Shown here: in pieces, positions 50,761-62,921 of the stretch | Position numbering within the stretch: position 1 is the stretch's first letter | Layout of the letters: every line of letters begins with the position of its first letter | NCBI GenBank assembly: GCA_012295275.1 | Contig: CM022665.1 | Coordinates: 26,529,446 to 26,593,445, forward strand | Reading direction: 5' to 3' | Source of the DNA: Chrysomallon squamiferum | Lineage: Eukaryota; Mollusca; Gastropoda; Neomphalida; Peltospiridae | Length of the DNA stretch: 64,000 bases | Made by a program: the position numbers and the translations under genes | Notes under the pieces: generated by a model | Told to the model about the DNA's origin: nothing | Seen by the model: the letters and a program-made list of their open reading frames with translations, nothing else | The model's database searches: none

Positions 50761-53700
50761 TTACGCAGGACATTCTTGTGGTGGGATGAAAACACTTGGA
50801 TCGGAGATTCCAGCAGTAATGTCAAAAAATCTGAAAAGTTTGAAAATATAAAACAGTTACGTTTTAAAGTCTGAATTACCACTGACAACACTATTTTATA
50901 AAGTTATGTAAACAGTATCTAACTGATATGGTTATAAAAAAAATTGATCTGTCTAAATTCAGCTTCATTTTAAAAGGTTCTTTTTGGTCCCAACATCCAG
51001 TCTGTCTCGCACTTTATGCAAATTGTACATACTGTGTCAACGTTCAGAAGATGTATGTAAAAGGATAGTACCATAGATTAAACTATCCTCGACCAATCTT
51101 TAATATACAGTTGGCACTTTAGACCAAATTACTGTACATAATATAAAAAAAATAATTAAAAAAAGATTAAAAAATATCACTACCATTTTTAGACCAATCA
51201 TTTTCCGTGCACAATTTTTAAAACTGATTACAGTAAAATACTGCGATAACTGACAAAACTCCGCAGAAATGTGAGGTGACTGCATGCAGTAAGTAAATGA
51301 AACATTTTTTTTGGGGGGGGATGTTGTTTTTATGATCTAGAAGTATATACATGAGTTACACTTACGTCGTATGAAGTAATCCAGTTTTGTCACTGATGAA
51401 AAAATACTGAACTGGAAAACAGCTGGGGACTGTCACCGCAGCACCGTAGAAATCTGAAACGAAAAACGAGAAAGTAAAAATATTGTTTGGATAATTACAG
51501 CTTGATTTTGACGTTTTCGGAAATGTGTATACCAAATTATTTTGTTAGTTTCAAATAAGATTTAAAACTGTTGATAATGCTTTAAAAATGAGCGTTAAAA
51601 TGAGCTTTAAATAAGGAAGGAACGAAGGACAAAACTTTTTTTTTTTTAAATCTTAATTGTTTGTTATTATTTTTAGTAGTGATGTAGTAGTTGTAGTAAG
51701 AGAGTCATCGAAAGTAGTAGTAGTAGTGTAGCACTAGCTACAGCAGCAGCAGTAGTATTTGCTATCTCTTAAAATTATACATAAAATGCTGTCTGTTTAA
51801 AGAAACTTACTATTTTCGAATTTCCCTTCAAAAAAAGCAAAGATCATGTGTTCATTCGGGTTACTAGCTTCACCGATGCTTTCTTCACCTCGGAACTTTG
51901 CATCAGACGGTAGATGCATGGGTATAAAAGGTCTGGTAAGTACCGTCTTGTTACATTTCTTGGTCTTAAGATTCAGGCTATACACAAATCCCTAAAGTTA
52001 AAACAAATAATATATATATATTTTTTTTAAATATTACATTAATCTCAAAGAATGTACTGTGAATAATCGAAATAACAGACAGTTACATAAATGAAATGAC
52101 TAAAGATTGCTCCGCTTTATCCATGAGTTTGGCGGTTTTGACCAACTCCTGTTCTTAATCACTGTACGGTAAATAGTATTTTTATATTGGCACACAGTAC
52201 ACTGCAAAACGATTTACGTGGAGTTTTAGAGTTCTTAGTCGTACATATGGGATAAAATTGCGACATTCATTTTCTACAAATATCCGCGGTTTTGCACATC
52301 CATGTGGATGCTGGAACCGTGAGATACCCGCAGATAAAACGGTTCGAATTGTACGCGGTAGTTCGAATTTAAGTAAAGTTTAAATGACGAAAATCTCGAA
52401 TTATTTAATAAGTAATTAAAACTCTTTATCAAATAACCAAGTTTCATTTAAATATTTCCACGCTGTTTCGAATTAACTGTACTCTTGAGTTTGCGATATT
52501 TAAACTGTGTGACATATAATTTACAGCAAAAGTCAGTTTGAGTGAAATTTCACTATAAGGTGCACGTTGATTACAATAAACGATCCTGAAAGTGTACACG
52601 CTAAAAAAGTATAATATGAAGCAATGAAAAAAGATAAAACCATAACAGATGAAACAACATTCACATGTCAGCCCTTTGTTTGGATTATTATAAATACATT
52701 TATACTAACTTCATTGTCAAGTTACAATATACAACTAGAGTGTACTAACGTAATCATGAAGTTACAAAATATAACTAGCGTATACTAACTTCATTGTGAA
52801 GGTACAAGATATAACTAGAGGGTACTAACATCATTGTAAAGGTAGAATATATGAATAGAGTGTACTAATTTTATTGTGAAGGCACAAAATATTACTAGAG
52901 GGTACTGACTTCGTTGTTAAGTTACAGTATATGAATACAGGTTACCAACTTCATTGTGAAGATAAAGAATCAAACTAGAGGGTCCTAACTTAATGCGAAG
53001 TTACAAGATATAACTAGAGTGCACTAACTTCATTGTACAAATAGAGATTGTCGTAGAAATCTTTAGATGAGCCGATGTCCATTTCCTCCACTTGTCTAAC
53101 TCGTCGATTGTCGGCATCGTAACTCAGTTTTGCAAACATCACAAAATTTTCTTTTTTATCGATCTGAAATTATATAGGCGAAAATTAAGTTTTTATTACA
53201 TACAAGCTGTAACAATAAATTTAAAGTAAGTCTAGTGTATTAATGTCTTAAAAGAAGAACAACTGGTGAGGTGGGGAAATTTAAGAAATATTATGTATCG
53301 GGTATCCGATGATTGCTGATATTGCGTTTGATGTGATACAGGCTGACATTAAAAAAAATCCGGCGACCTCCGGACAAGATGAGTGTCAGATTTTCAAAAA
53401 TGCCGAATTTTTTTATGGTTGTACATGCTGTATATATTTAACAGAAAATGCTGGTTTTTAATATCATACACTGTTGAAGAACCAAAGTCGTATGTTTCTC
53501 AAATGGTTTGCACAGACACGCCGCTATTAATTTTTTTTTTTTTTTTAGCATTTCCACTTTCTCTGCGATCGACAACCGACGATGTTTATGTTTTACGCCA
53601 CCTCTTTTCTTTGCTGAATCTATAATTGGGCTATACAGCAGCAAATAAATGACAAAATGAGAAGGAATGAGGAGGAATGTCTATAAGCAGGTGCAAGCTA

Positions 53701-53893
53701 GACCCAACAGCTGATTCTGGAGTACAGCGCCATCAAAACATAAACAGCACCTCCAGAAAACATTGGCGCGCCAAACCGGTAAATTTGAAAATGCACTCCG
53801 AAATCCATGCCGGAAATCTGAAGGAATCGGATTTTCGATGTCCGGATTTTTTAATGTCAACCTGCAGTTTGTTGTTTGTTTCTTTGTATGTGT

Positions 53894-53928
<35 letters not shown>

Positions 53929-54819
53929 TTATTATTATTATTATCATCATCATCATCATCATTATTTTTATTAACACACACATATATATGATAATGATGA
54001 CGACAATAAATGTGTCTGTGCATACTGTGCTCGCATATCCATTTTTAACATTATGTAGTAAATTCACACCATCCTGCCTGACTGTGACATACACATAAAT
54101 ACATATATTTAAAATGTGAAGATGCACATTTCTTAAATTTACCGTTGTTATTCGTCCTTCAAACTGTTTAGGGCTTTCTGAAAATAAATTAGCATAACAA
54201 TAATATTAACAGCGAAACAACAACACTGTAATCAAAGAATGAATGAATGTTTAACGACTCCCCAGCATGAAAAATATATCGGTTACTGGGTGTCCCCCCC
54301 AAAAAGGGTAAATATAGCAAAATGGTGAATGTTTCCTATATCAATATTCAAAATTAGTCAAAACACACTGTAAAGAGCTGTGCAAAAAGTATCACAATTT
54401 ATTTAATTTATAATTTATGGTAAAATTCTGTAATTCTCAGAAATTTTAAAACAAGTTCTGGATGGAATCGAAATGATTACATCGCATTTACGAAGAAAAA
54501 TCTAGAAATTACATATAACACAAATACAGTAAATAATGTATCATAATACATTTTCAAGCTTTTTTTTTCTATGTTTCTTTAACGACACCCCCAGCACAAA
54601 ATATAAAATTTATTTTATTTATTTCTAATCCAGAAACAACTTTTGATGTGACGCGAACTGTGATTAAATTCATAATAATTATCGTTATATTTGACGAAAT
54701 TTTATAACAAATGTCTTCTACTGAATGTACAAACATGATAGAGTCTACTGACCGCATGGTTTTGGCAGCTGAGCTTGGCAAATCACACAAAGAAGAGAAA
54801 CCACAACAAAGACCTTCAT
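50761..54819 (-). CDS. Ependymin-related secreted protein, copy A (six exons, 191 aa)
   Basis: Exons: 54753-54819, 54143-54177, 53029-53163, 51811-51991, 51366-51453, 50761-50830; phases 1,0,0,1,2; total 576 bp. The product starts MKVFVVVSLLCVICQAQ (signal peptide), then LPKPC, ESPKQFEGRITT, a basic region (DADNRRVRQVEE), DFYDNLYLYNE, the KKCNKTVLTRPFIPMHLP block, SVPSC-type Cys in exon 5 (VTVPSCFPVQYFF), and the ending DPSVFIPPQECPA. The P-x-P-C start, four conserved Cys, sequon C-N-K-T and F-I-P-P end are typical of ependymin/EPDR family proteins, secreted glycoproteins that bind lipid-like ligands and Ca. In molluscs the family is expanded; the function of this copy is unknown. Intron 2 holds a pogo-like relic and intron 3 a 40-bp minisatellite. 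Confidence 0.9.
52703..53040. repeat. 40-bp minisatellite, about eight copies, overlapping an exon-intron border
   Basis: Plus-strand units start TACTAACTTCATTG or variants at 52703, 52743, 52783, 52823, 52863, 52903, 52943, 52983 and 53021, almost always 40 bases apart. The last one includes the end of exon 3 of ependymin-related copy A and its donor (minus strand ACAATGAA|gttagt). Most intronic units keep AATGAA-GTTAGT or a close variant. Confidence 0.85.
53339..53864. mobile_element. Decayed pogo/Tigger-like DNA transposon
   Basis: The ends are inverted repeats: left CAGGCTGACATTAAAAAA and right, read in reverse complement, CAGGTTGACATTAAAAAA, both followed by TCCGG. On the minus strand inside (53640-53380) one frame reads KHKHRRLSIAEKVEMLKK and another SGVSVQTI-stop-ETYDFGSS then TVYDIKNQ, the CENP-B-type N-terminal helix-turn-helix of pogo-class transposases. 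The catalytic domain is absent, so this is an internally deleted, frameshifted relic in intron 2 of copy A. Target-site duplication is imperfect (TA on the left, CA on the right). Confidence 0.75.
54240..54300 (+). repeat. Dispersed repeat fragment of the TTTAACGAC-CCCAGCA type
   Basis: The sequence has GTTTAACGACTCCCCAGCA and then ATCGGTTACTGGGTGTC. I know this pattern (TTTAACGACACCCCAGCA with ATCGGCTATTGGGTGTC) as a common dispersed repeat in gastropod and bivalve genomic sequences. A second partial copy lies 325 bp away. Both are in intron 1 of copy A. Confidence 0.5.
54566..54615 (+). repeat. Second fragment of the same dispersed repeat
   Basis: TTCTTTAACGACACCCCCAGCACAA breaks off into AT-rich DNA; only the start of the unit is preserved (core TTTAACGACACCCCCAGC). 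Confidence 0.45.
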
Positions 54820-54885
54820 GATGGCGGACGAGAACAAGCCAGCAGACGACAATTTTTAAGTGGAACATCTTGGCTAGAAAATAAT

Positions 54886-54891
54886 CTTATC
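54886..54891 (-). promoter_or_regulatory. GATA-type motif upstream of copy A
   Basis: GATAAG on the minus strand 67 bases before the ATG (context TTGATAAGATTA). It matches the WGATAR consensus for GATA zinc-finger factors. The same motif occurs at a similar distance in copies B and C. Confidence 0.4.
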
Positions 54892-56210
54892 AAGATGACT
54901 TTAGAATCGACACATGTTGAATCTCATGTCAGCTGAAAGTAGAGTACTTTTAATATTTCAGAACTTTAGTTTGGAAAGTACAAAGCTGCAGATATACATT
55001 CAAGTAATGATAATTATATGCTGTTTACAATAAAAATAAAATAAAAATGTATTGTATTTTTCATCATCATCACGTTATTGCTACTAATGATAGTAGTAGT
55101 ACCAATAGTAGTTGCAGAGCTACTGCAACTACTGCCTTTGCTATTATTTATTTGTTTGTTTGTTTGTTTGTTCGTTCGTTGGTATGTTCGTTCGTTCGTT
55201 CGCTCGCTCGTTTGTTTAGTTGCTTGATTTGTTCAACCTGCATTGCAGTTATGGCTGGAAAAGTTTTTAATAATTATTTAGGTGAAAGAGAATTGAACTA
55301 TTTTTGTTCAGTCTCTGATTTCAACAATTTAAAGAAGAAATTTTTTTTGTTCGTTATTTAATTATTTTTATTATCATTTATCTGAACAAAGAACAGATTA
55401 AACTCATCTTTATTAAGATGCCTTTTAACAAATGATTATATCATATTAAGTCATTTCTCGGGTGCTAACTGTTATTGTGTAGGTTTTCTTTTATTACTTT
55501 ATTATTATTATTATTATTTCAAATGATCATTTGAAAGAGAAAACGTTTTTGCATCACTTCAAGAGTTACTCTTCAGTAGCAAAATATCTTTTCTATATGT
55601 CTTCCCATAGAAAGCAAATCTTTAGCATGGCCATTAATAAAATAATCGTTAACGCTGCGACTGGAATAGAAAATAGCCCAGTGGATTTAAAGACTGCGAT
55701 GTATCAAATTCGTGGTCTTCTCTAAAGCTCACGGCTATTTCATATTTAGTTTACATTTTTTATCCACTACTGTTTCTTAAGGTTTTACAGTATGTGTTTG
55801 AATAATTTGTTTTGTATTTTCACTGAAATTATTAAATATTGAATCTAGAAATATCAAATAACAATAATGATGATAATAACAAGAGCAACCACAACCATAA
55901 CAATAACAACAATAATAATTACAACAACCAAGACAGCAACAATAACAGTAATACGCACAACAGTATTAACAATAACATCAGCATCGACAACCACCACAAC
56001 AATGAAAATTATATTAACAAAAAAGTCTATTTTTAAGCAAAAAAAAAAAAAAAAAAAGAAAGAAAGAAAGAAAGAAAAAAAAGTTAAACAAAATAAAAAG
56101 CAAACGAACAAAAAAAAAAAAAAAAATCCCTGACTAGAAGTTTTAATACTGTGTGGTATTTGACTAAATTATTCAAAGAAAACAAAAAGACACTGTCTGG
56201 AAACCATGTT
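54892..56210. other. Spacer between copies B and A, no gene seen
   Basis: About 1.3 kb including (TTTG/TTCG)n at 55148-55215, ACA/ATA-rich DNA at 55858-56010 and an A/G-rich tract at 56038-56126. It contains the promoter side of copy A. Short frames have no recognisable domain. Confidence 0.55.
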
Positions 56211-56216
56211 TTTATT
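56211..56216 (-). promoter_or_regulatory. Polyadenylation signal, copy B
   Basis: AATAAA on the minus strand 35 bases after the TAA of copy B. Confidence 0.6.
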
Positions 56217-56251
56217 AGACAGTTAATGACGCAACATGATGTACAGTGAAA

Positions 56252-57366
56252 TTAAGATGGACACTCCGGAGGTGGAATGAAGTGCGACGGATCGTGAATT
56301 CCCAGAGTCAAATCGTAAAAACTGAAGTTAGAAAAGAAAGCAAATTATAAACTAAATGTATATGAAAAAAAAATACAACAACAACAACAAAAATAAAAGT
56401 AGTAGTAGCTCTAGCATTAGCAGGTAGTGTTTTCTCAGCCCAAAAGTGACGTCATCAAACCTGAGCTAAAAAATTAACGCTGGCTGCAGCGAGTCGCAGC
56501 CGATTCAAACATTGTTCCACAAAACTTTCTCTCGGTTGCCTTGCTTGCACAATTATGTGTTGTCTTTCTGCGTAATTTTGCTTGAATAACGATATGTTAG
56601 GAAACTGGTTCTGTTATCGCTCCAACGGTCTTTCAGCAATAATAATAAAATAGAATAACATTCAGTAAATTTTATTTTATTTTATTTTATTTGTTTATTT
56701 ATTTATTTTTTATTTTTTTTTTCTCGTACCCAGTATTAGTAGTAGTCGTAATAAAATGACATTTAAGAGACTTTTTTTTTACTAAAAATGAAGAATATAT
56801 ATTTAGCCGTTAAATAATAATAAAAACAACAACAAATAAATAATAACAAAATTAACAACAAACAAACAAAACAAAAGCAGTAACAATAAGAAAAAAATAA
56901 AATTAATAGATAATTATAATTACAGCTATATTATTTTCTAATTAAGTTATTTCAAATAAAATTAAATTAAAATTAACCGTATTTAAATTTTTATCTGCGA
57001 CATGACGTCACTGTTTTCTTAATTTTGTGCTGCATGCCATATTTAGATAAGATTATGTCGATAAAACAATTGCATTATTTTTAAATTTTGTATTGGCAGC
57101 TTGTCAATATATCGACAGATATGCTTTTAATGACATTAAAATTAAATTTAATAGTTTAAAAAACATACTCTGTCTGAAGAAATCCGGTTCTTTTGCTGTA
57201 GAAGTCCATACGAACAAGAGCGCAGTCTGGACTAGTTACAGACATAGCGTAATCGTCTTAAAATAAAAATCATTTATTGTTATTTTCAAGTTTATGATAT
57301 TTTATTCTGATCTCTTATGTAGTAGTTGTGCAATTAGCTTTATTAATAATAATAATAATAATAACA

Positions 57367-57397
<31 letters not shown>

Positions 57398-59363
57398 CAT
57401 GTATGTATTTCACATTAAGTAACGATTCATTACAGGTGGTAGTAGTAGCAGTAGCTACAGCAGTTGTAGTCGTAGTCGTAGTTGTAGTAGTTACAGTAAT
57501 GGTAGTAGTGGTAGTAATAGCAGCATTAATGATAATAACAGCAAGTATAATGATTTTAAAAATAATAAACAAACAAATGTACATTGATTTGTCTTAAAAC
57601 AAGAAATCATTGTGTTATGTATATATGTATATTTTTTTAATCACGACAAACACTTCTTCAACTTACTCTCTTCAAATTTTCCAACAAATCGTACAAGGGT
57701 CACGTGTTCTCCGGTTGCAGGTCCAATGTTGCCTTCCCACTGGAACTGGGCGCCAGCAGGTACGTGCATTGGAATAAATGGACGAGACAGAGCAGTTTTG
57801 TTACATTGCTTTGTACGTAAGTTGACTCTGTACTCTACGCCCTGAAACATAAAATCAACTGTTTCAGTTTACAAAGTGTGGAGGTTTCCACAGTCCAGTT
57901 GTGTGAATGGATGTCTAAGTGATGATGGTCGTGGTACAAACGAAGAGCTCACACCAGCATGCTGTAACCACTGAACACAGTTTCTGAGATAAGCGATATT
58001 AAAATATATAAACAAAATGTAAAGATTATACTGGCAAAGTCTGGTTCACGGACCTAGATAAATGTAAATGACATGGGTTAGTTAGACTGTTATATATTAT
58101 CCAAACTCATTTCTTACTTCTTTTAGTTTGTTGGTACATCAGTTTAACTTAGGACCTCGTTTGGATTTACATCTCATTACATCTCACACGACAAATTTGC
58201 AATTGAATACTTTATATTTTTTCCTGTCTGTGAAAAGATGCATGTAAAAGCTAACATTGCTGACAATCAAGACAGTATGACTTTATTTTTTATAATTAGC
58301 ATTATAATACAGAAATATATGATTCTACTTAATAATCATTACTATTAAAAATACAGCCTTTGTTGCTATATACAGATTCCGTGATAATCAAGAACAGCTA
58401 CGGAGAGGCAGACAAATTTCACATATACTTACTATGTTGTGTAGATAGTAAATGTCGTAGAAATCTCTTTCAGCACCTTCTAAGACTTCTCCAATTTCTC
58501 GAACACGCCTCTCCACCCCATCATAACTGAGATATGCAAAACGAAAATAGTGCTTCGATGGATCGACCTAAAATTCATCATTATTACGTACATTAAAAAC
58601 CAACTTGTTATGTAGTATTTACGCGTATATAATTTGTATTTTGTTATGGTTATTATTGTTATTATATTAGTAATCAGTACTGTTTTTGTTATTGCTATCT
58701 TTATTGTTCTTGTCATTATTATGTTATTGTGGTTGTTGTTTTAGTTATCATCATTACTACTATTATTACTATTGCTATTGCTGATATTATTACTACAGGT
58801 ACCGGATCAATTATCCGGACTTGTTGGCGCCTGAGGCATTCCGGATTTCTGGATTTTCCGGTTTTCTGGTACCAAGGCATCTAAATCGGTAAATAATTAG
58901 GCATAAACATTTTAAAATTAAAAACATAAAGAAAATTGACGATACACAACTGTGGCGATTCGACACGTAAACTATGCGGCGAGTGACTGAACGCCACGCG
59001 GCTTGAAAGAGAAGTTCCGGTCCGGTGAAGACAACACCCGCGCGCGCGAACTATGAAAATATCATCGGGAAAAAAACTTTCAGGACGCCGGATAATTGGT
59101 CCTGTACCTGTATTATTATTATTATTATTATTTATATTTATAATGCTTACTGCATTAAAACAGTATATTTTAGTAAATCGTAGTGATATTAGATGAAATC
59201 TTCAGATTACGCCAATAATTAAAAAAAAAAAAACAATAAAAAAAAAAAAAGGTTTAATTAAGTCTATACACGCTATTAGACTGCATTACCATTACAACTC
59301 TGCCTTCGAACTGCATTGGACTTTCTGCAAGTAAAAATAAAAATACAACAGAATTACTGAAAA

Positions 59364-59450
<87 letters not shown>

Positions 59451-59912
59451 AATGAACGTGGATGATGCTATAAAAATAAAAACAATATATATATATATAT
59501 ATATATTGTTATTATTGTTATTATTTTAACATCACCCATGTTTAGTTGTGAAGGACTTTACACAGTGTTAGTATTCTCAAACAATTACAAATAATATTTT
59601 CTTCATTTAAATTTGATTATTATTTATAACTAGTATATCCTATTTAACTGCACACATAATTAGAAATGATAAGACGAAAACAAATGATTTATGAAAGAAA
59701 TGTCACTTATATGCACAATGTATCATCGTTAACCCTTAGCAACGAATCGTTAACATCAAAAATCGTTCTACTGCCATAATTAAAGATCAAATCACAAATG
59801 CATGAAGCAATCTCTTATGATAATAATAAATCAAAATCTAACCGCATGGTTTTGGTTGCTGGCTTAGAACTGCAGAAACAGTTGCCAAAAAGAGAAGAAC
59901 GACTTTCATCAT
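56252..59912 (-). CDS. Ependymin-related secreted protein, copy B (six exons, 190 aa)
   Basis: Exons: 59843-59912, 59290-59324, 58433-58567, 57667-57841, 57169-57256, 56252-56321; phases 1,0,0,1,2; total 573 bp. Two Met codons open the frame (59912 and 59909); either could start. Signal peptide MMKVVLLFLATVSAVLSQ, then QPKPC, ESPMQFEGRVVM, YLSYDGVERRVREIGE, DFYDIYYLHNI, EYRVNLRTKQCNKTALSRPF, TSPDCALVRMDFYSKRTG and the C-terminus DPSHFIPPPECPS. Closest to copy A through the exon 4 block (RPFIPMH-x-P). A 315-bp inverted-repeat element sits in intron 2 and a (CT)n tract of about 85 bp in intron 1. Family role as for copy A; ligand unknown. Confidence 0.9.
58796..59110. mobile_element. 315-bp MITE with terminal inverted repeats
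   Basis: Left end CAGGTACCGGATCAATTATC and the reverse complement of the right end CAGGTACAGGACCAATTATC match at 18 of 20 positions and both continue CGG. The element is flanked by TA on both sides (58794-58795 and 59111-59112), as for TA-targeting families such as pogo and Tc1. It has no open frame and is more GC-rich than its surroundings. It sits in intron 2 of ependymin-related copy B. Confidence 0.75.
59364..59448. repeat. (CT)n microsatellite
   Basis: About 40 CT units in intron 1 of ependymin-related copy B, ending near the acceptor side of exon 2. Confidence 0.95.
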
Positions 59913-59995
59913 GGCGAACAGAATGATGGGAAAGAAATGGCTGCACTGACCTCCATTTGCAATGACAGACATTAACAGACGACATGGACTAATTT

Positions 59996-60001
59996 CTTAT
60001 C
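59996..60001 (-). promoter_or_regulatory. GATA-type motif upstream of copy B
   Basis: GATAAG on the minus strand 84 bases before the first ATG (context AATGATAAGAAATT). Confidence 0.4.
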
Positions 60002-60146
60002 ATTTTTCACATGCTGTTTTACTCTCACGTTTACGGTGGTCAATTTGAATGTACTTGTAAGTTCATCTTCGTGGTCTTTTTACGATAACCTTTGTGAAAA
60101 ACACAGCGGGCATCGGTAACAGACGTGACTCACATCATACATTTTA

Positions 60147-60232
<86 letters not shown>
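60147..60232. repeat. (TG)n followed by (ATT)n
   Basis: TG repeat 60147-60169 and ATT repeat 60177-60232 in the spacer between copies C and B. Confidence 0.95.
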
Positions 60233-60234
<2 letters not shown>

Positions 60235-60889
60235 GGATGATTAAATACATGTCTTTGTGTACAGTGATAAAATGCTAGTTGAATATTTGAGCCGATCCTT
60301 TCATGTTAGTTTTCTTTCAGTTGTGTCGGAGGGAGACTGGAATAAGGTTTTCATTAGTCTTCAGAGGAAAATCTACGGATAGTGGGGAGACTAAGTGAGT
60401 GGCGACCCCTCTGCCCTGCAACTGTTTTTATTCATAATAAACCTTTTATTATTTAAATGACGTTATTACGTTTTGATTTCAAAACAGTACACAAATAGGT
60501 ATGTGTGTATATTGTATGAGCAACTATTTTAATGTAACACCCATAGTGTCGGTGAGCCGAGATGGACGGACGCCGTATTTTGATACATCAGTTGTAAAGC
60601 ACTTGTTGGAATGACAGTTAGTAAAAAGACATCATTTTTCAATGAATAAAATATATGAAGACAAGAAAAATCTGGAACAGGGATTACAATTATGATTTTG
60701 TTCCTATATTTGTAGTGTCATTGCTTCAGAAATATTAACATGTTATTCGTATGTTCTTATATTAATGTACTTGTATGCTTTTTTTTGGATAGCATCGTGT
60801 CTAAAACGTTGATTAATCAAACCCAGATAATATATTGAAATACAATCTAAATATGCACATAGTCGATTTAATAGTCATATGCATATTTG

Positions 60890-61036
60890 CACATACAAAC
60901 ATATACATATGCATGCATGCATGCGTACGTGCATACATTCATACATGCATCCATAATGTAACATATTACATAGACACGTACGTATGTACATACATACATA
61001 CATTGATAAATACACACATACATACATAGATACATA

Positions 61037-61069
<33 letters not shown>

Positions 61070-61128
61070 CATATATACACACATACATATATACACACAT
61101 ACATACATGCACACATATACACCAACAT
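60890..61128. repeat. ACAT/GCAT tetranucleotide field
   Basis: Imperfect ACAT, GCAT and TATA units over about 240 bp just downstream of copy C. The overlapping Tyr/Cys/Val-rich frames on both strands come from the repeat. Confidence 0.9.
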
Positions 61129-61161
61129 TTAAAAAAACAGACAATTTTGTTTAAATTTTGT

Positions 61162-61167
61162 TTTATT
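61162..61167 (-). promoter_or_regulatory. Polyadenylation signal, copy C
   Basis: AATAAA on the minus strand about 64 bases after the TGA of copy C. Confidence 0.6.
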
Positions 61168-61231
61168 GTTATACAGAAATAAAAGACATTAATAATTTGT
61201 CGTAGCTGTGAAAAATTCTGATTTAAAGTTT

Positions 61232-62825
61232 TCAAGGTGGACAACCTTCTGGTGGAATGAAAGCTTCGGGGTCCGAAATTCCCAGAGAAACATCGTACAT
61301 TCTGAAAAAAAGAAAAAGAAAAGAGGAATGATCAAACAGGTTTTTCCATATTTACAAAGACAAATCTACAAAATATATGCTGTTTATCATACAGTGCTAA
61401 CAGTCCATAATATTTTACGTAATAAGATCTTATTTAGGAACATTATTCAGTACATATTATTAGTAAAAAACTTATTAAGATTTATTCACGTATCTATCGT
61501 TCCCCTTTTTTCTGCCTCTCTGTGTGTGTCTTCTCAGTGTCTATCTCTTTTGCTGTATATCAATCCATTCATCCATCCATCCATCCATCTATCCATCTAT
61601 CTATCTATCTATCTATCTCACTTTCTCCCTGTCTCTCTTGTTCTCTCTTTGTGTCATTTCGAAATTCGGAGAGAGCAAATGAGATAAATACATTTTTCTT
61701 TCTGCTTCTTTCTTTATTTTATCTCTGCATCGATCCTACCCAGCCTCTTTCTCTGTCCCTCATTTTGATGTCATCAAACATACTTACGCTCTGTGATCCG
61801 AGTGTCCTGTCTTTCTGTTAAGGAAATTGAACGACACGGGATAACAGTCCTCTCCTGTGGTTATAGCATAGACCAGATCTGAATAACGTTAACAAAACAA
61901 TTACAAATACTAACACACAAATACATTATTAAACATGAAGAGTTAATTTTAAAAATGCAATCATATTTTTAATAAACTAATTCGTCCAGTCATGAAAGCC
62001 TTGATGAAAATACAAGCATAACCGTCTCGTATAAAATAGATGCTTGATTTATTTTATTTTATTTTATTTTATTTTATTTTATATAATTAGTGTGATTCAT
62101 TCGTTCATTCATTTATCGTTATTATTATTATTATTATTATTACATTCATCTTTAATTTTCCAGTCAAAAACGTTGACTGTCACGTGCTCCATTCCAACAT
62201 TGCTGACACCTACGACGCTGGTACCACGGAAGTTGGCTTCAGGAGGGACTGCGTACGGTTGGAATGGCCACGTGATCTTCGTCTTGTTACAGACTTTAGT
62301 GCGTAGGTTTACAGTGTATTGAAACCCCTGTAGAAATAGATCAGTTCAAAAATTTCAAAAAAGGACATTAACGTTATTATAAGTATTTGACAGATAATAA
62401 CAATAATAATAATAATAATAATAAAAAGCCTCGAAATAATTGGACTTATTGCGTTAAATTGTTTGAGATTGACACCAGTTCAGAACAGTTTTTGTTAAAG
62501 TTCTTTAATGTTTAAATTAAAAGGATTTTTCGTTCATTGTCTTAACTTTTATTTTTGCCATTATGACCTCTTGGTCTGAAACATTTAGCCTCGATGTCCT
62601 TAGCTTTGACCTTAATTCTTTTCAAAATTGAAACTATTCAAGGCCATTTTGGTCTTGTCCTTTTAGTACCTTATTTCGAAATAAAATGATCCAGATCATG
62701 ATTACAAGCATAAAATAGAAAATACTTTGTTAAATGAACGTTATAGTTAAAATAAAACATAAATTAAATCCCAGACATTAAATGAATGTTTTACACTGAA
62801 CAGAGTTTGTGTCGTGGTTTATGAA

Positions 62826-62921
<96 letters not shown>

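Larger units (their letters stand above)
60002..61161. other. Spacer between copies C and B, no gene seen
   Basis: Holds the upstream region of copy B, simple repeats listed separately, and about 600 bp of unremarkable AT-rich DNA (60240-60880) with no open frame of note. Confidence 0.55.

Noticed and set aside
53383-53991. Plus-strand frames of 80-111 residues
   Set aside because: They lie opposite or beyond the pogo-like relic; the meaningful reading is on the minus strand.
55839-56133. Asn-rich and Thr/Lys-rich frames
   Set aside because: Products of the ACA/AAT and AAAG simple repeats.
57315-57597. Overlapping 89-residue frames on both strands
   Set aside because: They cover (AAT)n, (TA)n and (GTA)n repeats in an intron of copy B.
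60835-61244. Several Tyr/Cys/Val-rich frames on both strands
   Set aside because: Generated by ACAT/TGTA tetranucleotide repeats, with no domain.
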